A program made the translations under genes and the position numbers. The notes under the pieces were generated by a model. The model was not told where the DNA came from. It saw only the letters and a list, made by a program, of their open reading frames with translations, and ran no database searches. DNA of 64,000 nt from Enoplosus armatus (lineage: Eukaryota > Chordata > Actinopteri > Centrarchiformes > Enoplosidae), in the NCBI RefSeq assembly GCF_043641665.1, contig NC_092180.1, positions 7,185,891 through 7,249,890 of the forward strand, written 5' to 3'. Below are positions 39,695 to 53,206 of this stretch, piece after piece. The first letter of the stretch is position 1, and each line of letters begins with the position of its first letter.

Positions 39695-40466
39695 GGTGTC
39701 ACTAGATTCTTTATTTTTAAAAAGGGACCCTAACAACATATCTAGTGGAAGTCGGGCAGACATTAATGACAATACGACAGGCAGTTTTTCCTAAAGTGAG
39801 TCCTCTGTGCTGCCCGATGAATATGCAGGTCTGTCTGCTCACTGTGGCTGCAGTCAGTGAGAGAGAGAGAGGGTCTGCAGACACAGTGGCCAGGTAACTG
39901 CCGATTCTGCACAACATTACGTGTACTTTACCAACAGGCAGGTCCGGTTAACCTTGCCCTCTATTTTTTTTTTTCTTACAACCAAACCTTGACTTATTTC
40001 CACATTACACAATCAAACGAGTGAATTACTGTTGCACCTCTTTAAAGGCTCAGCTGGATCTTGAATGTAAAAGTTAACAACTCAATAACTGTCCTCAAAT
40101 CAGTGCCAACATTGATATTTGTGACTCAACCTTGTAGTTACGAACCTTTTATGAAACAAGTTCTCATGACCTTTGTGTATCCGTCTGTTGTAGAAATGTA
40201 GTAGATCAGGCCTGGGAGTGTTGTGTTAACATATTTTGATGACAGACGGAATTCTTTCAGTAACATTATGTATGACTTTACAATGTGAGCATTGCAACAG
40301 GTTGAGTAAAAGATTTATAGTAACTCTTATCACATAATAAATGGTTGTGGGATAAAGATGCAAGTTGTTTTTTTCCCCTGTCAGTTGTTGCCTTGAATTC
40401 ACCCTGATGCATACACACATTATCATAATCAGGCTCAGAACCACAACAGACACCCACAATACATAT

Positions 40467-40467
<1 letters not shown>

Positions 40468-40538
<71 letters not shown>
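40468..40538. repeat. (CA)35 microsatellite
   Basis: 71 nt of uninterrupted CA, the longest dinucleotide repeat in the window. Its Z-DNA-forming potential is high. Cysteine/valine- or threonine/histidine-rich frames here are artefacts of the repeat. Confidence 0.95.
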
Positions 40539-40539
<1 letters not shown>

Positions 40540-43039
40540 ATCCCAGCTCCACAGGAGCTAACATGCCTCATGGCTTCACCATAAGCTGATAATTTACAGG
40601 CAGTCTCAAACCCTTACCTTACTTCACCCGTGGAGGAGAGCAGTGAAAATGTCAGGAGTTTGGTTAGGGCTGCAACACCTGCATCTCACGCATACACCGG
40701 GCTTCTGCTCCAATGGCTCCCCAAGGGTGGCTCACGAGCACTCAGCTTTTATTGCTGTGATGACTGCTTGTGATTTTTACGCCAGAGGACAGCAGGAGAA
40801 GAAAAACAACTCCATTCACCCATCCCTATGCTCGCTGCCGCAGCAGTTTTGACATGTTGTAAATGTTGTACATTCTGCACTGGGGACCAGGACGAGATTA
40901 GCAGCTAGTTTGACTTGAAGCGCATTTAACAAGGTTGCAATGTTTTCTCACTGTTGAAGAGATTTGATTTCATGAGACTCTTCTGAAAACGCAACCCTTT
41001 CCCATCATTAACAAACAACTGTAGTATTAAGTGCCTGATAGAATTTTCCCAGCCTTGTTAGAGGGGATTTGGGGGATAAAGACATCCAAATATTTGCATG
41101 TGTGTGTGAAAATTTTTTTTGTAGTTGTTGTCTATGTCAGGCAGAATTAATACCCATAGTTTTAAGCCAGGGGATCACTTTCTGCATTTGATGAAGCAAC
41201 CATCAGGGCACCCAGAGATCCCTCATATGTTACAGTCCATCACAACTCAAAGGCGAATCCTCCAAAGTCTAAAGCCTTTGATGATTTGCAGAAGCAGCAA
41301 GAAAGCTGAGTATCATCGGACACGTCGGCACCCTGGGACCTCAGGAACCTCAGGACTGTGAAGTTGCTCGTTATGTCGGTGTCAGAAGCCGATGTTTGCT
41401 CAAGCAGTTACAGTTTAGAGCTGTCAGCAATATCATGTTGGACTTGTCAGTCAGATATTAAGCTTTAACACAGTCAGATGTGACTAACCAGCAGTCCGTC
41501 ATTGTTAGCATACTGTAAGTGGACCATTTTGTATTTAGTTATTAGTAAATGTAAGAAGAAAATTGAAACCTTGACGATGTGGGCATTATTTAGTTACAAA
41601 ACATCATCGTCATCATCATTCAGGAAAATACTTGGCAGAGCATTGACCCCAGAGCTACTGTACAGTATAAAGATTACTGTTTTTTTGTTGTATTTCCTTA
41701 CAAAAAGCACAGGCCTTGTGGTTTGTGAGACAATAAGTTGAATATGGGTGTTAAGGTGAACCAGGGGAACTGTATTTGATTTATTAAAAGAAAAAGAAGC
41801 AATATCTCAAGGCACTTCCTTCATTCCTTTCTCCACCCTGCACACATACAGCCAAGTTAGATCATTTAGGTATTCACAAAGAATGATGCCATCATATAAA
41901 AATCTAAAGTCTCAACAAGTCACCACCTGCTATTTCAGGCCTTTTTCAATTTCCTGAGCCGGGACACTGGGAGCACGTAAACTGAAAAGCTGCTTTTGTT
42001 TTCCAGTGTCATTTTCCTTAATCTGTCAAGCATGGAAGGCTTTTATCGTCCAACGGGATTGTCTTTCACCTCCTGTCCGGTTGCATCTGTCTTTTTTTAT
42101 ATATTTCATGTCGGTGTAGTTTTCCTTCCAGATCAAAACATACCAGAGGGATTATATCTATGCAACACTTCCTGAGTTGAGATGATAACCAGTGGATTAC
42201 ACAAAGGTCCATCCATAGCTTATAAATAAGTCCTCATACCGAAACGACAAAATAAAAAAAGATGCGTATGACTGCTCCAAAAATGACTCATAAAAGCTTT
42301 TTCTGATCTTCCACCTCTGTGGTTAATGTTTGATGAAGTTTAGGTAACTAAAGCTACTTGGTTAAAGGTTATCAAAAGATTGTGTTTAATGTTAGGGAAA
42401 GATTCCTTTAGGGTGGATAAATAAATGAATAAATAAAGGGGACAGGACACAAACTGCAGTCTCTCTCAACACAACCTCTGTCTTTGCTACTGAGTGAGGA
42501 CTGTCATTATTTGAACAACTTGTCAGGAAAACTAAACATGAGTCATTCTAAGCTTTTAAATAAACAACCGATGCTGTTGTTTTTCTGTTGAGAACAGACT
42601 CCTAATAGATGTAAGTGAATTTGAGTCAAAATACACCAGAGACAATGCAGCTACTGTCTGAGCAACAAGCTAAATGTTGTGTGTTTGCCTTGTAATTAAC
42701 TCGTGCATGGCAGCAGATATGATTTCACAAACATCTCTATTTGAGGGTACGCAGTCAAGAGGACATTGACAACATTGTTGCGCTAAATTAGTGAGTGGAA
42801 ACTAAGTTTAGAGGACATGAAAACATAATGTTATTACTCTTTCTGTGGATTTCAATACACACGATTATTTGAATATGGAAAGATGGGAGACTTGTGTTGT
42901 CCTTACTGCCTAAGGCTCGTGCCAATTACTTGCAACAGCCTTAAGTGCTGCCTTTGAATCCATATTACATGTTTTCCACAATAAACAGTATTAGACATCA
43001 CATGGAACTTGAACCAATACTAATAAAACTAAAGGGTTT

Positions 43040-43166
43040 TTTTGGGGGGGAGCTTTTCCTCATCACAATCAGGACAGAGGGTGTTGTATGCTGTACAGAT
43101 TGTAAAGCCCCTTAAGGCAAATGTGTGATATTGGGCTATGTAAATAAAATTGCCTTGACTGAACAA
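43040..43166 (+). repeat. Teleost retroposon 3' tail
   Basis: Blocks 'ggacagagggtgttgtatgc', 'tgtacagattgtaaagcccc' and 'gatattgggctatgtaaata' then 'aaaattgcc' match a widespread fish LINE/SINE 3' end. The element body is missing. Confidence 0.65.
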
Positions 43167-45104
43167 GAAACGACAGAAAAGAGGTCTTGATCCAAGCTTA
43201 GGCTGCATTTAGCTCCCAGCAGCCATTTACAGACGGGACTGGTTTAAGTCAGGTTTTAGACGAGGGCCCTGTCGCCATCTTGCAGTGAGAGGATTAGCCC
43301 CTGTTGTCTGAGCTCTTTTTAACTGTGTCTTGAGTGGGTTCTGTCATAATGAAATATGCTTGGTATTTGCGAGACACCTTCCCAAAAGTATCACTCTCTG
43401 ACAAGTGAAATTTCAAAAGTGTGTCATCTCATCACTCTTTTGTAATGTTGCTGGGTTTTATCTGCTACTATTTTTAATTTATTGTCATGAAATATAGAAC
43501 ATTTCAGTTTCTGGTTAGCTTCCCTGATTTCAGAGACTTTTCAATCTCTCTCCCCTCTCTCTCTTTCTTGGTCTCTTTATCTTGTTTTTTCTTTTACAAG
43601 AAATGAGTTTAGCTGGAAGAGGAGTTAATGTCATTGTCACTATCACTGTTGCTGCATCAGGGTTTAAATTACGTTCAGCTTTAGACGAATCGTGTCGTAT
43701 TCAGCGTGAGGCATTAGGATGCTCTCCATGCTGCAGTGCTCAAGCCCATGTCTATCCACCTTGAGCCTGAGCTCAACACCAGCGACGAATCACTATAAAA
43801 AGAGCCAATTATTTATAGTCTGTTTCCTGACAGGGCCGGTCCTACTTATCTTTCAGGGTGCAGTCCCCAGGCCTTCTACCTCACATTTTCAGCATTGTCA
43901 GAGTTCCCGTCTGCCCCATCTTTCATCACTACACCAGGCTGACATTTCTCTAAATATCAATGATAGTTTTTATGTGTGGCAATAATTTATCAGGCGCAGA
44001 GGTACACCAAAGGTTTTTTTTCCCCCACCACTGACTTGAAGACAACAGCAAAAAGTTGTGAACTAGAGTTTATAAGAAATTTAGATTTTTTCTTTTTTTT
44101 CAAAGACGATTCACTTGTGTATTTGAGGAAAAAGATGTTCTGTGCCTAATTGAGCGGGAACGTCTCAACCCTTTTATTACACAGAGCCTAATTTCAAGTG
44201 ACTTTTACAGTTTTACTCCTTAGTCTTAATTTAGAGGGAGCCCATTCTTCATCTTCTACAACTTGCACACCCTCAACATTTGCTTGTTAAACAGAGTTGG
44301 CCCTCTGGAAGTCCACTTTTCTATTTATTAAGAGTCATCTAAGACTAACTTTGTTCAAGAGGCCACTAGCACTATTATTTGACTCTGCAATGCTGTAGCA
44401 CATTGCTATTGTCCAATTAATGCACATTAATTGAGCTGACCTTTAGTAGTGGCTAGTTTAAGCCGAGATATTGAAATGAACTTGGGGAGTAATGATTTTC
44501 CTCCACTCCTTCCTCTGTCATCAGACGACCTAACTCTGTTGTCACTGTAATTGTGAATTCTATGAGCAGTAAGCTGTAATTAGTGTGGAGGAGGAGACCT
44601 CAGTATGTGTATTGATTTCTCGCGGGCTTGGCGAAAATGCCTGATTTGCTCGGTGCGTTGTTTGAGTCTTCATTCATATAGAATTAAGCAATCAGTAAAC
44701 CTATAAATAAAATGGCAGTTTGAGCAATCTCATATGATTGAATACATTGATGTGAGCAAGTCAAGTCACTTTAATAACAAGTGCTGTACAGAGACGTTTC
44801 AAATCCAGATAATTACAATGGAAATAGATAAATGTATAAATTGGAAATGAACAGAACACAATCTCATGTAGACAGAATATAAACCATCATGTAGGGACAG
44901 TAACCTTTTATGTTTCTTAAGACTGGATTTGAAAATGTCAATATACAACTTAATTGTGAGTGATAGTGTAAACCTTTCGAAAGGGTAATTGGGCAAAAGG
45001 ACCTAAGAATGCAATATGGGCAATATTTAAAAAATATAAATGCAATATTTAGCGTAGTTTAGCATAGACTGTTTGTTTAATCCGTTCAAAAAACTAGGTA
45101 CATT

Positions 45105-45251
45105 TAGACAGACACGTTAACTGGTTTCCCTTTTCCCGTCTTTATGCTAAGCTAAGCTAACCGGCTTACAGTGACAATGGCATCAATGTTCTCATCTAAC
45201 TCAGCAAGAAAGCAAATAGACATATTTCCCAATATATTGAACTATTCCCTT
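45105..45251 (+). repeat. Teleost 'gctaagctaagct' repeat, copy 2
   Basis: It shares 'tctttatgctaagctaagct', 'ttctcatctaac', 'cagcaagaaagcaaata' and 'atttccca' with the copy at 6871-7055, same strand. It lies about 0.65 kb before the glce start-codon exon. Confidence 0.7.
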
Positions 45252-45907
45252 AATTGCAGATGTGCCAGACAAAGGAGTTTGTGATTTGCAATGAGGAGCA
45301 GAAGTGACTTGAAAGCTATGAAAAACAATGGTCGTTTGTTTGGTCGTAAATGAGACACGCATGCACATACACTGGCAGTCAAAGCACAATCCAGAGCTTC
45401 TTATTAGTCACAAACCTGTCACTTGCATGTGCAACCACATGTTTTGTGTGGAGTCTCTACATTTACCAACTCTGTCCTCATGTGCTTCTGACTCATCCGC
45501 AGTTAGACAGGCAGACAAAAGTGTGCCGAAATGTGTGTTTGACACAAATTACAACATGTCATCTATTTAGGGAAAGTTGTTCCAAGCAGCATTCTCTCTG
45601 GTTGCATGAAATGTTATGCACTGAGTTTGTGTCACCGTATTTATATTTGCACCTTTTTCACACTATCCTTTGCTCTCTAATGATAGTGACCCAGAAGGTC
45701 GATACTGTTTGATGGGCTTTTAAAAAATAAGGCTGATATATCATATTTCACAGCAGGCTGCCACTCTGCAGTGCCGAGAGTTGTAGGGTGTAAGTTTCTT
45801 CACAAGCAGATACCAGATGACTTATTATTGGTTTCTCGACAAATCATCAATCATGCATGCTTCTAAGGTATCCCTTGTGTTTTGTGTCATGCAGGCAAGT
45901 TGTGACC

Positions 45908-46424
45908 ATGCGCTGCCTGGCTGCCCGGGTCAACTACAAGACCCTCATCGTTATCTGCGCCCTCTTCACACTCATCACTGTGTTGCTATGGAACCGCTGC
46001 TCCAGTGACACCTCCCTGCGCTTCCTGCCCCGAGCTGCCTTGGTGGCTCCAAGTCCCAAGGTGGGGGATGCTAGCATCAGCAGCCAGCAACACCCTCCAC
46101 AACCTCCAGAGCCCCCGCCTGTTGTCGGGATTGTCGGCGGGATCAAGTATGAAGAAATCGACTGCCTGATCAATGATGAATCTACTATCAAAGGCCGGCG
46201 AGAGGGCGCAGAGATCTACCTGCCCTTCAGCTGGATGGAGAAATACTTCGAGGTGTACGGCAAAGTTGTGCAGTACGACGGCTACGATCGGTTTGAGTTC
46301 CAGCACAGCTACTCAAAGGTTTACACGCAGCGTGAGCCCTACCACCCCGATGGAGTCTTCATGTCGTTTGAGGGATACAATGTGGAGGTCCGCGACCGTG
46401 TCAAGTGTATAAGTGGAGTGGAAG
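45908..46424 (+). CDS. glce: glce coding exon 1: start codon, signal anchor, stem, start of lumenal domain
   Basis: This exon encodes residues 1-172 and the first base of codon 173. The acceptor AG is at 45893-45894, so 13 nt of 5'UTR precede the ATG, which has A at -3. The donor gtaaga starts at 46425. The protein begins with [11 protein letters not shown], almost identical to the vertebrate GLCE cytosolic tail. A hydrophobic helix at about 12-28 makes it a type II Golgi membrane protein. Residues 40-75 are a proline-rich, poorly conserved stem, about 23 residues shorter than in human. From [11 protein letters not shown] (80-90) the sequence is strongly conserved, including the block YDGYDRFEF and Y145 in YHPDGVF, which aligns with human active-site Y168. 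The frame is open 51 nt upstream of this ATG, but only through intron sequence, so the ATG is the right start. Confidence 0.96.
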
Positions 46425-49400
46425 GTAAGACTCATTGAAGTTTGAGAATATGTGTGTGTCAGGTTTTGAATCTCACAATTTGAGGTACACAAAATCGAGT
46501 CTCTATGCATTTGAATATCAATATTTTTAAGAACCCCTAACTTCTACTGTCTGTTTAGATAGTAGAGAAACAAATGAGAAAGACTTTGTGCTTTTGAGTC
46601 CAGGCCTTTCAAGAAGTAGTTTAAGGTGTGTGTAGCCAAGATCAACTTTTTTTCACTTTCATGCCACCAGGTTTCCACATTCATTCTTACACAGTCATAT
46701 TTGCATACACCATCAGTGTAACAAAGATTTAGTGTAAGGAGACCAGATACATACACTATACCGTGTATTTGATGATAAATTTTGACTCAATTTTTGGGTG
46801 TTTATTAAAATGTCACTGAGAAATATATGATTTCCATAATGGTGTCTATTTCAGCTGAGTGATGCATCATAAATTCTCTATTTGATGAATAGAGAAATAC
46901 TTAAAAATGTCACTTGAATTCACTCAGACACTGTCAGTATTTCTTTGTATAGATATCTTGCTGGATGCCTGTTAAGTGAGTGTATCCATCTATGTTCCTT
47001 CACACTTCCATCCTCAAAGTTGTTTTCTTTTCAAGGTTCCCTTTAAAGATAATTACCAGGAAGGATCAATAGCTCATTTTAAAAGGCTATTAGTTCGAAC
47101 CACATTGTCATTGATATAGTTCTGTGCCTCGCTGGAAGAAGTGTCCTTGTGTTCTTGCCTTAAAGTACAGAAATAGATATTCATTGTCATTCTTTTATTG
47201 TCAGATAGCTCGAGCCACCTGTACAAGAAAAGAAACACTGTCACACCAGGAAGTCAAAATATAGCATTTGATTCAAGTCCCTTAAGAAGTTCCCTTACAA
47301 ATTCAAACATATCAGTGACAATGACAGAAGTAGAAGTGGTGTCATTCGTAGTTTTTTGCCACACTGAATCCTTTTCTGCTCAAGAAGCAAGTATTTTGTT
47401 TTGGTGGGGAATTAAAGATGATATATTCACTGGCAAAGTGTCAGTTGCTGATGTTAGGTTGATGAATAATGATAGCCAGTGTCTGTAGGAGCAATTTGCC
47501 AGGAGTAAATAGGTATTTTTGCTGAGATGGATAGTGCAATTGTCCACATTGGCATTTTTTCTTTTACGTGGTGACACACATCTGCTTTTCAGTTCATCAC
47601 ACAAACAGAACAACACGAAGTCTTTTCTTTATAGTTAAATCAGCACAAAGCACATGTGTCATTCTGTCATACACGGGGGCTGTAATACTCACATGGATGT
47701 AGAGAGTACCGAATTATGAGGTAGTGCTGAAATCCTGATAACACATGTGGTCGATTAGTTCCAAAGAGTTTGGTTAATTGTCAATAACAATTGAATATGA
47801 AATGATGCTACTTTCACCATAAGTGTTCCCCACTACAACACATGTATGGAAGGGAACATATATGGTAGAAAAAGGGTCAGACAAGAATCTGTTTGTATTT
47901 CTGGGCTGAGCAGCAGGGAACCAAGTCATTCTCACCCTCATTTCCTGCAGACCGTTTCTTTTAGTACAAAATAAAGGAGACACATCTACACTCACATACC
48001 CACACACTTGCACACAAACACAATTTACCAAGGTCCATTAATTAAGCCCAAGGCTCCTTGCTATTTAGCACTCCACATGCGCAAGCATACGCACCTCTCT
48101 TCAACTTAGCATATTTTTATAGGTGAAAATAGCAGTTCATTAATTAGCCTGTCACAGTCTTGGGTACTGCAGGGCTTGAACAAGGTCATGGGAGCATTTC
48201 TCTCCCAACGCACCCTGCTGCCCATAGAAAAGTTATTTAAACAGGACCCTCAGCAATGTTCATTAAATGTCATGATGGCCCTTTTACATAGCTCCAGCCG
48301 CTGCCATATTCTGTGGGGATGTAACTTGTGTCAGGAGTGAAAGTCGAGCGTTTGACCCGCAAGCTGATTGTACTGATGTCTCAAGCTCAAGCAGCCACTC
48401 GGAATTTCAGATAAATTTGTCTGAAAAGTCAGTCTTTGAATGCAAATGTATGCTCTCAGTGTTTTGTAACTCCGTGACTGAGTTACACCATTGGTCTGTG
48501 GCTCTTTCAAAATAAATAGGCGCGAATGTTATTTGCATATCGTAACTCCAGATTCTATGAGTATAGGCCCAGCCCTCAAGGCTATCGCCGGTGGGTTCAT
48601 CCATCACTGAAGACTTTTAGTCTACGCCCCACCTCGGTCTCACCTTGTGTAGTAGTGTAAGTTTTGCTGAGACCGGACTATCAGCTCCCAAAAACTGCTT
48701 TTTCTTCAGCTAGTCAAAGGAACCAGTGGAGCCCACAGCTTGCTGCGCCTATACTCTCAGAGTTCTCCCACAGAAAGAAACGAATGACAGAGCAGGGGGA
48801 TTACTAACTAATAGACAATATAATTGCAATAAGTTCTTTTTCTAATCCAACATTTTGAGATATGAGAAAGTTTTGTTCTTGCAACTGCAACATTTTTGGA
48901 CTCAAACTTAGCTTAATCATGTCTACTTCAGAACACTTTAAGAGCAGATATTACTGGGACCACTACAGAAAATTGCTGATGAGCATTTAACCACTGACTA
49001 TCTGTGAAACAATTTGGCAGCAATATAGCACATTGACCATACACGGTCCTGCCATATACTAGGTTTGAACCTAGTCTTATTATTATCACACAAACTCAGC
49101 ATTTTTTTATTGTCATATCGCCTGCAGAGCTTGTGCTTGTATACTAGAGGGTTAGAAATTGAGGTCTTATTTTTCCTTGTTGCACCAGAGCCTCCATGAG
49201 ATAAAAAAACAAAACATGAGAATAATGAAGCTCCAGCAGCCACAGCACTATCATTAGTGGAAGTAGTTAATCCTCTCTAAGAACACCCTCTTAAATCATG
49301 ATCTGTCTCGTTTCTCTGGCTTTTTCTTGAACAGTCTTTATCTTCACTCCCGTTATATTACAGACCACAATCATTTAAACATTTGCACAAACACATACAC

Positions 49401-52400
49401 ACACTCCCAAAACACGCTTATAACCTTTTAAGTACTTGATAAAATACACTCTGACTTGTATTCTCCTGTATTCTGTGCAAACACATACATGACGCAAGAT
49501 CTCTTTTAACCTAACACCTGTGCACACTCAACCTGCTGACCAAGATGGGTACAGCGCTTTATAGTGAACTAATGGACTTGATGAATAGTTTCTGACTAGA
49601 ATCCAGGACACTGTTATAAACCGTTTTATTATTCATTTAAATAGAAAACATTTTGATCCTGGTTTGGTCTGTGTCATGTCTAAAATTGAATAAAATCGTG
49701 GTTTGGAGTCAGTGTGCAGTTTTCCAATAGGCTTGCACCAATATTACAAGTAGTTTGCATATAATTGCGCTCGTTCTGCAGCTGGGTTACAGCCAGCTGC
49801 TGCAGTTTGTTCAGTTCATGTGTTCTGTGTAGCAGAAAGTGGTATATCCTGCTAAATAGATATAGCATTATTCCCCCAAAGTGTTTCATGATGTGCCCAG
49901 CTGGAATACCCAGCCGTAAAACAAACGTTAAAGCAGCATTAAGCTATTTTGGTCACTAGGAGGTGGAAAGACTACAAAAGACCCGATAGACTATTGGTTT
50001 TTCAAGTAGTTATTTATGGCTAATGTGTTAGCAAACAATGGCTTACTCTACTTATACATCCAGCAGACACAGAACAACATCCCTCTGGTGTCATGTTTCT
50101 GACCACCTCACATATGTCTGGCCTTTTATCTCTGCTTTGGTACCCACCAACTCCTGATGAAAACATCTGGGCCTTTGGCTGCAATGCGCTGAACTTCGGT
50201 TCTTCACAGTGAGTTTGTTTGCTCAAAAACAGTTTATCTAAAGGAGGCTAAAAGCTGCAAACATCTACTGAGTTGGGTCTCAATTCTCAGTGGGTTCAGC
50301 ACAACAATTTCCCAACCTGCCCAGCCCTTTCACATGGCACATTTGGCTCGGTATTAATATTAAACATATTGCTTAATGGAGCTTTAATGTCTACTCACCT
50401 TGATCCAGATGTCACAGTTTTGCTGCCCTGCTAAGGGTAAAAAACAAAGCTAATGATAAAAAAGGAAGATAAAAAACATGGTGCAACAATAAGGTGGGGA
50501 AGCACTTTTGCTGCTACATTAACTTCGTAGGTTAAGAGTTCTGTAATTGGCAGAAGACCTAGTTTTTCAGATTTCTAGAGAACTCGGCTCTCTGGAGTCA
50601 TCAAAAAATGTGGAGGCTTAACAGTCAATTCCACATGGATTACTTAGTGTTATTCAGTGAGTAGCACAGCGTTACAGCGTTAGGATTTTGACAGTCATTT
50701 GACTTAAGTTGTCAAGGGAGATGCCAGTAACAAGACAGGCATGGAGAAAAGTCTGGCAAGGGACTGGAAAGTGTGTGTGTTTGTGTGGGGGTCTCTTTCT
50801 GTGCTCTTGTATGAACACATTAATCAAATGTATCAATCAGGAGTTGTTTGTGACAACTTTTCTACTTACATGTGGGATGTGGCATTGGTCCACGCTATGT
50901 ATGTACGCATTAAAGTGGGGCATGAATTCATGCCACATTAGTAATGGTGATCAAGTGGAAGAAAATGCATATTTCAGATGCATTACTTGGGGATGTTTGC
51001 CATGAAGCAGGCTGCCCAGTGGTAGTTGCTAACCATTAGAATAATTTCAATCTTTCAATATGCACCAGTAACACTCTAACATCATAGAGCCTAGTAAAAA
51101 CTAATAATTTATTCGAGCATATATTTGAGCACTTGTGTTTATTTAAAAAAACAAAAAAATGAGTAGTAGCCAAAATCCTCTGATTCTGGGCCATTCATTC
51201 ATGCAACACATGCAGTGGCCAAGCATGCATGGATGAAATCATGTCATTAAGTGGTGCACAACATCAGCTCTGCCTGGTCTGATAGACAGCTTATTGATAG
51301 TCATGTATATGTCACTTTGACTTCTGAAAGGGACAAAAAGTGATGGTGCTTCTAGCTATGGTTGGACGAGCCATTGAATACTAATTACCAGTGTTTGTGG
51401 ATGGAGCTTCAGACTCCTACTGTTGTGGTTGTTTGGGAGTTCCTTCAAACAGGGCAGATGGAGGGTTTTGGTTAAGCTCCTCGCTGACAGGAGAAAAGTG
51501 ACTTCATGTTTTAACCATGGGAAGACCAAAGACGTTCCAAATTGGTAGAAAAATTTGAAAATAATTAGTAAGATCAATTCTAAGAATGAACGATTATTGT
51601 ATAAAAAAAAAGTATATTGTTAGTAAGAACTGAAAGAGTCACGGCATCATTTGTAAGTTGCTTTACCCTGCATGTTCCTGCATTATGAGTGACAGTATGA
51701 GTGAGTATGCATATTTTGTTTCACAGTCAGAAATGTAGTGTCAATCATGGTCATTAACTGTTGTTAAACTTGTCTGCTCGTTTTTTTTTTATTATTATAA
51801 TATTAGACACACCATTACTAGCTGTGTGGTCTCTAAACAGTTTAATGAGAGAACAGAGGAAATCTTCCTCCATAATCTCCATCAGTTCATTCTTCGCCTG
51901 CATTTTCAATTACACACACACACAAGCTAGAATGAAAACCCATTTACACTCCTTTCTGTCATAAATAGAAAGATGAGCTTTCTTTCTGTGTCATGTCGTT
52001 CACTGTCTGAGTTGAGGTCTGCGACGGGACTTGTACATTGGAGAACAGCAAATAGCACAATGGAGACTTTTGTGCAAGATTAGCTTCTTATGGGGGAAAT
52101 AGCACAAATGGCAATAAGGAAAGTCGAACATAAGTGATCAGCTATGTATGCGGTGGTGATTCGTTAGAAAGGAGGGGGCACATCATCACCCATCCCTAAT
52201 CTGAGTATTTTATGTTCTTCTTCTCAGAAGGATGGGGTTTGGGTTGCACATGTGCTCTCTCTGTCACAAGGTCTTTAAGGGAACTATCTGTTAATCAGAG
52301 TGATTCTCCTGCCTGAGCTATTTCTGGCTGCATGAACAGGGATGGTCGCCTCCGGTAAAATGCAGTAGCTTAGCTTGAATTTCACCACACCGTCCAATCA

Positions 52401-52960
52401 TTTACCAGAGCTGGTGTGTTTTTTTCTAACCTTTTTCTGCTTCTTTGTTTGCAGTGACTGTTTTCGGTTGTCTTCTGTATCTGTGTTTACGAAGTAGGCC
52501 CAGATTTGAATCTCTGCTCTTGCCAAAGTCGGTCTCATCCAGTTACTGCAAAGTTTTAAAATGTGTATGTTTGGTATCAATAATTCATTTTGGACCAGTT
52601 TTATTGATATGGCCATTATGAAATCAATGTGACACTGCACTTAACAGATGCACTATTTTCCTCAAGCCAAAAAAAAAAAAAAGCTGTTATGACAACTGCC
52701 ATCTTTAAAGGAACGTCTGCTTGAAATAGACTGCGAAGAGCTTAAAAGAAAAACCTTTACATAAACAAGGTGATCCTATAAACACACGATTTACAAGCAT
52801 TTCATTACACTATAAAAGTAACTACCAGAAAAAGACAACCAACTACAGAAGCATGCGAATGCAATGTCGATGGTCTCTTGCATTTAAGGCGGTCATTTTC
52901 TATATTTATTTAACACCACTGTCCTTCTCCTCCTTCTCTACCTTCCTCTTGTCCACCCAG
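46425..52960 (+). other. glce: glce intron between coding exons 1 and 2 (6536 bp)
   Basis: The intron starts gtaaga and ends in a pyrimidine-rich tract and cacccag. Besides the inverted-repeat element near 48.56-48.76 kb and an A run at about 52669-52682, it holds AT-rich DNA without conserved frames. The stretch 49990-50270 has the feel of an old dispersed repeat, but I cannot name the family. Confidence 0.9.
48559..48756. repeat. Inverted-repeat element (MITE-like)
   Basis: 48559-48573 (GAGTATAGGCCCAGC) and 48742-48756 are complementary at 14 of 15 bases, with weaker pairing outside. The enclosed 168 bp are GC-richer than the intron around them and non-coding. The true ends may extend to about 48540 and 48775. 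Confidence 0.55.
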
Positions 52961-53206
52961 GCGTGCCTCTGTCCACTCAGTGGGGCCCTCAGGGCTACTT
53001 CTACGCCATCCAGATTGCTCAGTATGGCTTGAGCCATTACAGCAAAAACCTGACCGAGCGCCCTCCCCACGTGGAGGTCTACGATACGGCTGAGGAGAGA
53101 GACAGCCGGGCCAGCACAGCGCCCTGGAGTGTGCCGAAAGGTTGCGGTCTCAGCCGTGTCCACGACAAGACCCGAGCTACCTCCGTGCGTCAGTTCAGTG
53201 CTCCAG
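52961..53206 (+). CDS. glce: glce coding exon 2: lumenal domain
   Basis: This 246-nt exon carries residues 173 (completed) to 254 and the first base of codon 255. The acceptor is a long pyrimidine tract ending in cacccag at 52960, and the donor is gtatgt at 53207. The reading starts [14 protein letters not shown], a signature of vertebrate GLCE, followed by [16 protein letters not shown] with a conserved N-glycosylation site (NLT). The later part (TAEERD to VPKGC) is more variable and has one extra residue compared with human. The final bases form APG-E across the next junction. Phase 1 at both ends agrees with the flanking exons. A minus-strand open frame over the same region is only the shadow of this exon. 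Confidence 0.96.

Larger units (their letters stand above)
37532..45894 (+). other. glce: glce intron 2 (inferred, about 8.4 kb)
   Basis: Intron between candidate exon 2 and the start-codon exon, ending in tttgtgtcatgcag. It holds a TAATCGA-family repeat, a (CA)35 microsatellite, a retroposon-like tail and a gctaagct-family repeat. No coding sequence is supported; the 112-, 97- and 74-codon frames near 40.4 kb are translations of the CA repeat. 41-43 kb and 43.2-45.1 kb look like unique AT-rich intron DNA. Confidence 0.5.

Noticed and set aside
40226..40589. Open frames of 74-112 codons with Cys-Val or Thr-His repeats
   Set aside because: They are the (CA)35 microsatellite read in different frames.
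40666..40676. 'agggctgcaac' as an inverted copy of the TAATCGA repeat family
   Set aside because: Only 11 bases match the family end and the following sequence does not continue the similarity.
45857..45907. In-frame extension of glce upstream of its ATG
   Set aside because: This stretch is mostly intron, ending in a clear acceptor at 45894; the [10 protein letters not shown] start matches vertebrate GLCE.
45934..46306. Minus-strand frames of 85 and 106 codons
   Set aside because: Shadows of glce coding exon 1.
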